In this document: in pieces, positions 16,969-23,979 of the stretch
Numbering within the stretch: the stretch's first letter is position 1
Layout of the letters: every line of letters starts with the position of its first letter
Assembly: GCA_903911145.1 (NCBI GenBank)
Contig: CAIWCD010000028.1
Span: 1-64,000 of the forward strand
From: an uncultured delta proteobacterium
GTDB taxonomy: Bacteria > Myxococcota > Myxococcia > Myxococcales > 40CM-4-68-19
DNA: 64,000 nucleotides
Direction: 5' to 3'
Notes under the pieces: generated by a model
Seen by the model: only the letters and a program-made list of their open reading frames with translations
Told to the model about the DNA's origin: nothing
Databases searched by the model: none
Program-made: the position numbers and the translations under genes

Positions 16969-18167
16969 TCCGCGCTCCACATCCCGACGCTGCCGCCAAC
17001 CCAGGTGAGGCCGCGGTTGAAATCCACGCCGAGCATCTTCCCGCGCGATAAGCGCACGAGGCAGATCACGGGGCGCAGCTCGGTGGCATTGGGCGGGCGC
17101 GCCAGCATCACGCGCACCTCTGCTTTGACGCCATTGCCATCGGGCATCGTAATCGCGTTCGCGTAATCGATCTTCTCCTGCAGCACCCACTGCGCGCGCT
17201 GCTCATCCGGGATCCGATCGATATGCTCCCGCGTGACATCGACCACCACTCCCGCTCCGGCAAACGAGAAGAGCGGCTTGAGTACATAGCGGGAGAGATC
17301 ATCGGGCAGCGTGGAGATATCGCTGAGAAACTGCGCGCGCGGCACGGCCGGGTGGTTGAGCGACGGCAGCGAGAACTTCGACCAGGTCCAATACCAGTTT
17401 GGATGCGAGCACCAGCTGATATCGAGCGGCTCGTTCCATTCGAAGGGAACGACCGCCTTCTTCACCTCCAGCTCGTCGAAGACCATCCGGTTGTAGATGC
17501 GCTTGACCTGGATCAAGCCGCCGTTGCGCTTGCGATAGAGCGCGCGGCCCTTCTTGATCAGCTCGGTCACGCAGACCGACTCGACGCCGAAGAGCTGCCG
17601 GGTTGCCTCGAAATCCGGCGCAGTCTTTTGCTCGGACGGCTTGATATCAACGAGAGCGACCTCGAGAGGGTCCTCGTCGGCGACGATCGTCTTGCGCAAG
17701 AGCTCCATCGCGGCCGACGGCTCGTCGATCGACCATCGCCAGTCGGCCTTTAACCCAGGAATTCGATTGAGCGTGACGGCCCAGGCATCGGCCATCACGG
17801 GCATCAATGCATATAAAGAAGGAAAGGCCTGCAACTCGACAACGCGGCCCTCCATCTCTCCCGAGGAATTGTGCGTTAATGCGAAGTCAACCTGCACGCA
17901 GTTGGGAAGCGGGTCCATTCCTGGCACATCGTAATGAGCAGGGATCGCCTTCTTTAATCTTTCGAGAAGTGCCGGCTCGGAGAGCTGCCCAACGATTTCG
18001 CGCGAGCTGCGTGCGAGCCAATCGCGCAGGTCGTGCGTCATCATCAGCGGCGTCTCGGCCACCTGGAACGGAATCGGCCCGACCTGCGACACCATGCGCT
18101 GCACGAACTCGTCGAAGAGCGGCTGATTAAAAGCGGCATTAAAGAGCGGGCGGCGCGCTGGATCCAC
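16965..18167 (-). CDS. ATP-grasp-like protein of unknown family
   Basis: A 400-residue protein. The C-terminal half has ATP-grasp features: 'LSRYVLKPLFSFAGAGVVVDV' as the first Lys strand, 'AQWVLQEKIDYA' as the central Glu strand, and 'VKAEVRVMLARP' next. The N-terminal half ('NCVQVDFALTHNSSGEMEGRVVELQAFPSLYALM') resembles circularly arranged or diverged ligase folds that I do not recognise. GTG 18167 is preferred: GAGG lies 5 bases upstream and the start is 10 bases after the stop of the upstream gene, giving a tight operon. The frame continues upstream but only as overlap. Last gene of the minus-strand quartet. Confidence 0.65.
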   Translation of the reverse strand: MDPARRPLFNAAFNQPLFDEFVQRMVSQVGPIPFQVAETPLMMTHDLRDWLARSSREIVGQLSEPALLERLKKAIPAHYDVPGMDPLPNCVQVDFALTHNSSGEMEGRVVELQAFPSLYALMPVMADAWAVTLNRIPGLKADWRWSIDEPSAAMELLRKTIVADEDPLEVALVDIKPSEQKTAPDFEATRQLFGVESVCVTELIKKGRALYRKRNGGLIQVKRIYNRMVFDELEVKKAVVPFEWNEPLDISWCSHPNWYWTWSKFSLPSLNHPAVPRAQFLSDISTLPDDLSRYVLKPLFSFAGAGVVVDVTREHIDRIPDEQRAQWVLQEKIDYANAITMPDGNGVKAEVRVMLARPPNATELRPVICLVRLSRGKMLGVDFNRGLTWVGGSVGMWSAD

Positions 18168-18177
18168 GGTGGCCTCG

Positions 18178-19374
18178 TTAGTTCGACGGCCGGGCAACGG
18201 CCGGCAGGACCGCGCAGAAGTCGCGCCCGAACCGCTCGACGTAGTTCTCCAGCAACTGCTGCACGCGCGCATGCTTCGTCGCACGGACGACGAGACCGGC
18301 GTGGTTGGCCTCGGGTGCGTGGTAGACGATCTCGGGATCGGTATAGGCAGAGAAGTCGGGCCGCTCCTGCCGCGCCAGCGTCATTAAAACGCCGCCGTAC
18401 TCCTCGCGCGTCTTCGGCAACTGATAAGCGGGAGTGCCGCGATCGATCTCGATGTTCGCCCACTCCTGCCAGAGATTGATTCCGGTCGAGGCCTCGATCA
18501 TTTCTGCGATATGAGCGCCGCCGACGCGGGCCGCGCTCTCGAGCATGTAGAACTTCCCGTCGACGCTCGAGCGGATGAACTCGACGTGCGAGACGCCGCG
18601 GACCAGACCCAGCTTGGTGAGGATCTGATCGTTGATTGCCTTGAGTGCCAGTTCATCGGCGCTGCCGCGCTCGACCGTGCTGGTGGCGAAGATCCCGCCG
18701 CCGTGCGCGACGTCAAAGGGCGGACGGCGGCACTGGTGGCAAGCGGCGAAGACGACCTTGCGCTCGGAGACGATGGAATCGACATGATAGACGTCGCCGG
18801 GGAGATATCGCTCAAGCAGGAAGTGCGACGCGCGATCTCCCTTCTTCTCAATCTCGCGCCAGAGCTGCTCCGCGTTCTGGATCTTGCCGATGCCGGAAGC
18901 GCTCGCCTCCGAGCGCGGCTTGAGCATCCACGGCGCCGGCACGCGCGCGATGAACTCGCGGATCGCGTCGTAATTGAGGACGTGCACGAATTCGGGAACC
19001 GGAATTCCCTCCTCCTGCGCCTTCACCCGCATCGCCAGCTTGTCGCGGAAATGGCGCGCGGTGGTATCGCCCATTCCCGGAATGCGCAGATGCTCGCGCA
19101 GCGCGGCCGCGACCTCGACGTCGTAATCGTCCATCGGAACGATCCGGTCGATGCGCACGGAGCGCGCGAGATAGGAGACTGCGTTGAGCGTGTGCTCAAG
19201 CGGGCTGCCGTTCGCCTGCGCAAACACCTCGGTGATCGACTCGCGGGGCCAGGGGCTCTTGAGCAGCTTCTCCTGCGTCAACAGATAGACCTTCGCACCG
19301 CGCTTGTGGGCCTGCTGCATGAAGCGCTCGCCCTTGAAGTAGCTGGCGAGCACCAACAGATTCACGTCGGACAC
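18178..19374 (-). CDS. ATP-grasp ligase (carbamoyl-phosphate-synthase-like group)
   Basis: A 398-residue ATP-grasp protein. The N-terminal Rossmann-like domain (VNLLVLASYFKGERFMQQA, then a strand at IVPMDDYDVEVAAAL) leads to the ATP-grasp part. Landmarks are 'PWMLKPRSEASASGIGKI' (Lys strand and glycine loop), 'HFLLERYLPGDVYHVDSIV' (hinge Glu) and 'FYMLESAARVGG' (metal strand). This order is seen in D-Ala-D-Ala-ligase/biotin-carboxylase-like peptide ligases. GTG 19374 has a perfect AAGGAGG 6 bases upstream. It lies 15 bases after the M61 gene. Confidence 0.88.
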   Translation of the reverse strand: MSDVNLLVLASYFKGERFMQQAHKRGAKVYLLTQEKLLKSPWPRESITEVFAQANGSPLEHTLNAVSYLARSVRIDRIVPMDDYDVEVAAALREHLRIPGMGDTTARHFRDKLAMRVKAQEEGIPVPEFVHVLNYDAIREFIARVPAPWMLKPRSEASASGIGKIQNAEQLWREIEKKGDRASHFLLERYLPGDVYHVDSIVSERKVVFAACHQCRRPPFDVAHGGGIFATSTVERGSADELALKAINDQILTKLGLVRGVSHVEFIRSSVDGKFYMLESAARVGGAHIAEMIEASTGINLWQEWANIEIDRGTPAYQLPKTREEYGGVLMTLARQERPDFSAYTDPEIVYHAPEANHAGLVVRATKHARVQQLLENYVERFGRDFCAVLPAVARPSN

Positions 19375-19389
19375 GTAAGGCCTCCTTGA

Positions 19390-21165
19390 TTAAATCACCG
19401 TCTGAACGCCGTGGAAATTGTTGTAATCGGTCAATGGAACCGAGCTGCCGGCGGCGAGCTCGAACTTGCCCAGCCAGTGGGTGAGGCGCGCCGACTGTTC
19501 AGCGGTGCCGCGCCAGATGAGCGCGCTGAGATAACGCTGCTCGGTGCTCTCGATCGCAAACGTAAAGCGGCGGTGGCCGCGCAGAATCTCCAGCTCGACG
19601 GGCCTGCCGCTCTGCGTGAGCCACTTGAGTGCATTCAATTGAAAAGGATGGCCACCCGCGCGGACGATTTCATCTCCGGGGGCAACCCCGGCAGCGCTGG
19701 CGCGGCCACTGTCGAGCACGTTCGCGACAATCGGTCCCTTATCGTCCTGCAAGACCATTCCCAGAACGCGGCGGGTCTCGTGCTGCACTTGAAAGCCGAG
19801 AGTTTCAAGGAGCGTCTCGGTGCTTAATCTCCCAGCGCTCTCAATCTCGCGCGCGCAGAGCGCATCCAGCGCAGGCCAGCGCGCGGCAATGAAGTGGCGG
19901 AACTGGGCACTGGTAAAGCCTTTGTCCCTGCCGACGTGGCTTCGATAGAACTCACTGAACTCGGCGTCGAGTGTGCTCCCCGCCAGACGCAGGCTCGCGT
20001 CGAGATCAAAAGCGATGAGCATCCCCAGGTCATAGTAATCGACGGTATTATTGACGCTGCCGGGGTATCGATTGTGGTTGAGGAAGGTCGTTAATGATGA
20101 ATCGACGGCGCTGACGCGCTGGTATGCGGGCAACGCTGTGAGGTGGCGAAGGTAATTGACGACATTCGAGAAGAAGCACGATGCGCTGCTTTCGCTCGCG
20201 CGCGAGGAGAGGACGAACTCGTAATACCGGGTGAAGCCCTCGCTGATCCAGAGCGCGTCGGGAAAGCTGCCGTGGGCGTGGTCGGGAGCGCCGAGAGGCG
20301 CGGGCTTTAATCGACAGACGTTCCACGCGTGAAAGAGTTCGTGGGCGCAGACGCGGATGCCATCGAAGCGGGATTTCGGATCGATGAGCGTGTCGTGATC
20401 GAGCGCGATCTGCGTGGCGTTGACGTGCTCAAGGCCCCACGTCGCCTTGGGATTAAACGTGAAGATGAAGGTATAGCTCTCGAATGGATAGCTGCCGAAG
20501 ACGTGCCGTGCCTGCTCGCTGACGGCCATGACGCCGTCGAGGAATGAGTCGAGCTCGGTCTCGAATCCGACGGTGCGATCAAGGAAGACGAAATGGAAAG
20601 GCGTGCCGTGCGAGGTGCGCGTGCGAAGCTCGAAACGGCCCATCGTGACGGGTGTGTCGAGCAGCGCTGAATCGTTCGGGTATTGATATCGATGCGACGG
20701 CAAAGCCGCGCCTGGTGCGGTCGGGAGCGCCGTCGCGCCTGCCGGATGGTGCATCGCCCAACCAGCGGGGAGCAGGTAATCAACCGTGACGGGGCCGATA
20801 TGCGCGGGTGCAAAGAGCTGGCGGGTGCCGAGCAGCACCGCCTGTTCGTGATCGAGGATCCCCGCAAGCTCTCCCCATGCCGTATCGTGCGCGAAGGCCC
20901 GATAGTTGATCAGGATATCCGCACCATTCGATTCAACCTGATATCCCTGCCAGCCTTGGCGCGTGACGACGAGTGGCGCGTTGGTCGCGGCATCGCGGGC
21001 TCGGACCGAGAAGACGTCGCGGCCATACTTCATGAAGCCATAGGCACCGGGCACCCAGGTCGGCACCTCGAGGATAACCGGCCCGGCGAGGCCGCTGAGG
21101 CGCAGCTCGATGGCGAGTTCGTGCGCCTGCGGGAGGATCTCGATGCGGTAGTGCGCCTGGCTCAT
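19390..21165 (-). CDS. M61-family metallopeptidase with PDZ domain
   Basis: A 591-residue M61 (glycyl aminopeptidase) family protein. The N-terminal beta domain begins 'YRIEILPQAHELAIELRL'. 'EVPTWVPGAYGFMKYGRDV' is a family signature. The zinc site is HELFH at 275-279 with the third ligand Glu309 in WISEGFT, and GLEHVNAT at 244-251 precedes it. A PDZ domain occupies about 480-560 (GMVLQDDKGPIVANVL, GDEIVRAGG). No signal peptide, whereas some relatives are exported. It sits 12 bases after the esterase stop. Known members cleave N-terminal Gly or Ala; here it may trim a product of the neighbouring ligases (inference). Confidence 0.9.
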   Translation of the reverse strand: MSQAHYRIEILPQAHELAIELRLSGLAGPVILEVPTWVPGAYGFMKYGRDVFSVRARDAATNAPLVVTRQGWQGYQVESNGADILINYRAFAHDTAWGELAGILDHEQAVLLGTRQLFAPAHIGPVTVDYLLPAGWAMHHPAGATALPTAPGAALPSHRYQYPNDSALLDTPVTMGRFELRTRTSHGTPFHFVFLDRTVGFETELDSFLDGVMAVSEQARHVFGSYPFESYTFIFTFNPKATWGLEHVNATQIALDHDTLIDPKSRFDGIRVCAHELFHAWNVCRLKPAPLGAPDHAHGSFPDALWISEGFTRYYEFVLSSRASESSASCFFSNVVNYLRHLTALPAYQRVSAVDSSLTTFLNHNRYPGSVNNTVDYYDLGMLIAFDLDASLRLAGSTLDAEFSEFYRSHVGRDKGFTSAQFRHFIAARWPALDALCAREIESAGRLSTETLLETLGFQVQHETRRVLGMVLQDDKGPIVANVLDSGRASAAGVAPGDEIVRAGGHPFQLNALKWLTQSGRPVELEILRGHRRFTFAIESTEQRYLSALIWRGTAEQSARLTHWLGKFELAAGSSVPLTDYNNFHGVQTVI

Positions 21166-21177
21166 ATCAATCGCCGA

Positions 21178-21939
21178 TTACCAGCCAAGGCGATTGCCGA
21201 CGTAATGGTCGAGCATCTTCCGCCACGTCGGCCAATCGTGGGAAATGTCGTATCCCCAGAGGTCGAGGTTGTTCCAGATGCCCTTGTCCCAGAGCAGTTT
21301 CGAGAGCCGCGCGGAGGCCTCAGGCAGCTCGAACGAGCCGCGCCCGGAGAGCAGATGGATCTGGCTGTGGCGTATCAACTCGAGCGTTCCCTCGTCGTGC
21401 AGGTTGGGGAGGAACGACATCGGGTTGTTGAAATAGGCCTCGTCGCCCCCATATCCCTTCAGGTAATCGCCGCGCAGGTCGTAGAACCCGCTCATGCCGA
21501 TCAGCGTGTCGAAGAGATCCGGCCTGCGGAAGAAGGCGTTGCCGGCGTGGAAGGCGCCGAAGCTCGCGCCCGAGACGCCGATGCGCGCGCGGGGATCTCC
21601 GATGGCGCGGCGGATATGAGGAACGACTTCCTCCTCGACATATCCCGAATAGAGCACCTGCCGGCGCGCCTTCTCCGGCACCGGGATCTTCTTATTCATC
21701 CACGCATGCTTGTTGATGCTGTCGATGGAGAAGACTTGAAGGCGGCCCGCAAAGATGTGCTGCTCGATCGACTTGATGAGAAAGAAGCGCTCGTTCTCGA
21801 GGAAGTCGGCCTGGGCTGTGGGAAAGAGCAGCAGCGCCTTGCCGCGGGTGCCGTAGCGGACGATGGGCATCGGCAGGCCGAGGCGGGGGCTGTGCCAACC
21901 GAAGAGCTCTCGAGGAAGCGCGGGATCGATGAATTGCAT
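21178..21939 (-). CDS. esterase-fold hydrolase (COG4947-like)
   Basis: A 253-residue alpha/beta hydrolase of the putative-esterase type. 'MPIVRYGTRGKALLLFPTAQ' is the first strand. SGASFGAFHAGN at 123-134 contains nucleophile Ser126, and DISHDWPTWRKML close to the C-terminus supplies the His. No signal peptide. It is the first gene of the minus-strand quartet (esterase, M61, ATP-grasp, ATP-grasp-like) and is divergent from an amidohydrolase gene by 63 bases, which must hold the operon promoter. Confidence 0.85.
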   Translation of the reverse strand: MQFIDPALPRELFGWHSPRLGLPMPIVRYGTRGKALLLFPTAQADFLENERFFLIKSIEQHIFAGRLQVFSIDSINKHAWMNKKIPVPEKARRQVLYSGYVEEEVVPHIRRAIGDPRARIGVSGASFGAFHAGNAFFRRPDLFDTLIGMSGFYDLRGDYLKGYGGDEAYFNNPMSFLPNLHDEGTLELIRHSQIHLLSGRGSFELPEASARLSKLLWDKGIWNNLDLWGYDISHDWPTWRKMLDHYVGNRLGW

Positions 21940-22002
21940 CGGGCCAGTTTAGCGCAAGGTCGTGCTGCGCGTCCTCTGCGATTGCGTGGCATAGAGATCG
22001 GC

Positions 22003-23460
22003 ATGCAAAATCCTGCGTCGACCCAGCGGCCCTCGCTCGCCCTGCTGTTCATCACACTCGTTGCCGCGCTGCTTTCCGCATGCGTTCATTTCCCAACCCA
22101 TCCGCAGCTCGTCGCGCTCGCGAGCGCTCCGAGCGGGGCGATCCTCATTCACGACGTGCGCCTATTTCGCGGGACCTCCACGAGCGCGCAGGAGCATATG
22201 GACGTGCTCATTTCCGCCGGTCGCATTTCCGACGTGCACGCGATCGACGAGGGCGCGCGCACACCTCCGCCGCCAGATGTGCAACTCATCGACGGTCGCG
22301 GGCTGACGCTCCTGCCGGGCCTCATCGATCTGCATGCGCACCTCACGATGGTCGCGACGCCACCCTGGTATCTGACGACACCGCAGCCGGCACACAACGC
22401 CGAGGCGCATATCTATTCGGGCGTTACCACGCTGCTCGATGCGGGCGGCGATCCCGACGCGATCCTCGCGCTGCAGAAGAAGATTGTCGGCCACGCGCAG
22501 GTCGGTCCGCGCATCTACTTCGCGGGGCAGCTGCTGACCGCCCCCGGCGGATATCCGCTCAATATGATCGCTCTCTACGGGAAGCTCGCAACCTGGTCGC
22601 TCGAAGGCTCGCACGTGCGTGGCCTGACCACGGTCGCGCAGGTGGAAGCGGAGGTTGATCGCCTGCACGAGCTCGGCGCATCGTTCATTAAACTCGCCAT
22701 CGCGACGGTGCCGCCGAGCGGCTCGCCGCGGTTGACCGACGAGCAGATTGCGGCTGCCGTGAAGCGCGCGCACGGCCACGGCCAGCGCGTGCTGGCGCAT
22801 ATCGACTCGATTGCCGACGCGCTCCTCTGCGCCCGCCTTGGCGTCGATCTTCTGGCGCACGGCATCGAGGCGTCAGCGGTGACCGACGCCGAGGCGAACG
22901 AGCTCGCAGCGTCTGGAATTCGCATGGAGCCGACGCTGGTCAATTGGGAGCGCTTTGATGAAATCGTGTCCGGTCATTATGTCGGCTCCCAGCTTGAGCG
23001 CGAGACGCAGCCGGTCGGGATCATCGACTCCTTCAACGACGCGGAGCTCGCCGCCCACCGGAATCTGCTCGCGGGCTCGGCGTTCGAGAGCTGGGCCGTT
23101 GAACTCAAGACCTATCAAGCGCAGCGTGCGATTAACTTAATGAAGCTGCGCGCGGCCGGTGTTCCCATCTATGTCGGTTCCGATTCACAAGGTTCAATCG
23201 CGACGTTCCCAGGCTCGCTGCACGATGAGCTCAAGCTGCAGGTCGAGGCGGGGATCCCGGCAGGTGAAGTCCTGCTGGCCGCCACCGGGCGTGCAGCTGC
23301 GTTCCTCGATCCGCATGCGGAGTTCGGCACGATTGAGACGGGCAAACTCGCCGATCTTCTGCTCGTGCGCGGCAATCCACTCGAGCAGATCTCGAGCACG
23401 CGGGATATCGCGCAGGTCTATATCCGCGGCGTCGCTGTCGAGCGGACGCCGCCGAAGTAG
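22003..23460 (+). CDS. amidohydrolase-family lipoprotein
   Basis: A 485-residue metal-dependent hydrolase of the imidazolonepropionase/prolidase-like amidohydrolase group, attached as a lipoprotein (LLSAC, lipid Cys27). GLIDLHAHL places the HxH metal pair at His111 and His113. Further sites are 'ASFIKLAIATV' (Lys), 'VLAHIDSIADAL', 'LLAHGIEA', 'IYVGSDSQGS' (Asp) and the closing 'GTIETGKLADLLLVRGNPL'. ATG 22003 starts the signal peptide. The frame is open far upstream over the opposite-strand genes, but that is shadow. Related enzymes cleave dipeptides or cyclic amides, so a link to the adjacent amidoligase cluster is possible but unproven. Confidence 0.88.
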   Translation: MQNPASTQRPSLALLFITLVAALLSACVHFPTHPQLVALASAPSGAILIHDVRLFRGTSTSAQEHMDVLISAGRISDVHAIDEGARTPPPPDVQLIDGRGLTLLPGLIDLHAHLTMVATPPWYLTTPQPAHNAEAHIYSGVTTLLDAGGDPDAILALQKKIVGHAQVGPRIYFAGQLLTAPGGYPLNMIALYGKLATWSLEGSHVRGLTTVAQVEAEVDRLHELGASFIKLAIATVPPSGSPRLTDEQIAAAVKRAHGHGQRVLAHIDSIADALLCARLGVDLLAHGIEASAVTDAEANELAASGIRMEPTLVNWERFDEIVSGHYVGSQLERETQPVGIIDSFNDAELAAHRNLLAGSAFESWAVELKTYQAQRAINLMKLRAAGVPIYVGSDSQGSIATFPGSLHDELKLQVEAGIPAGEVLLAATGRAAAFLDPHAEFGTIETGKLADLLLVRGNPLEQISSTRDIAQVYIRGVAVERTPPK

Positions 23461-23493
23461 TCGCTGTACCGTCGTGCTGGCGCGAATTGGTGA

Positions 23494-23979
23494 TTACTTC
23501 TTGATAAACAGCGCCGAGAGCTTCTCCCCGCGCGCCGTGAGGTCGTGGATGCGCCAGCCATTGGGCATCTTCACGAGCTCGACAATCACCGTCTGCGGCT
23601 TTCCCCGATTGATAAACTTCACTGTTCCGATCGCCTTATCCTTGCCCTGTTGCTGCACGGAGATATCGAGCTTGTCGACCGTCCACTCCTGGGCGTTGAT
23701 AAACGGATCGCCCGCGAGCGTCGGGATATCCCCGACTTTCTGGGCAATGGTCCGATCGGCAATGATCGGCATGGCCAGCTCGGGCGCGAAGTATCGGTTG
23801 ATATCCGCATTCGAAGTCAGCAGCGTGCCCTTGGCATTCTTCCCTGGATATCGATCGTAGATATCGTGCAGGAATGCCTTCGCTGCCGGATCGCTCTTCG
23901 CGCTCTCTGCCGCGATTGCGAGCGGAGAGGCGAAAGCAAGCAGCGCGAGCGTCGTGAGGGCCGCTCCGATGCGGTTCAT
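23494..23979 (-). CDS. small exported protein, DUF3828-like
   Basis: A 161-residue protein with a clear signal peptide (ending PLAIAAES). The mature domain has 'AKAFLHDIYDRYPG', 'INRYFAPELAMPIIADR', 'EWTVDKLDISVQQQ' and 'VIVELVKMPNGWRIHDL', the arrangement of DUF3828/NTF2-like exported proteins. Its start overlaps the stop of the upstream Stig1-like gene in an ATGA. Function unknown; probably periplasmic. Confidence 0.72.
   Translation of the reverse strand: MNRIGAALTTLALLAFASPLAIAAESAKSDPAAKAFLHDIYDRYPGKNAKGTLLTSNADINRYFAPELAMPIIADRTIAQKVGDIPTLAGDPFINAQEWTVDKLDISVQQQGKDKAIGTVKFINRGKPQTVIVELVKMPNGWRIHDLTARGEKLSALFIKK

Noticed and set aside
20683-22002. N-terminal extension of the amidohydrolase frame
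   Set aside because: It is antisense to the M61 and esterase genes; the lipoprotein signal peptide begins at 22003.
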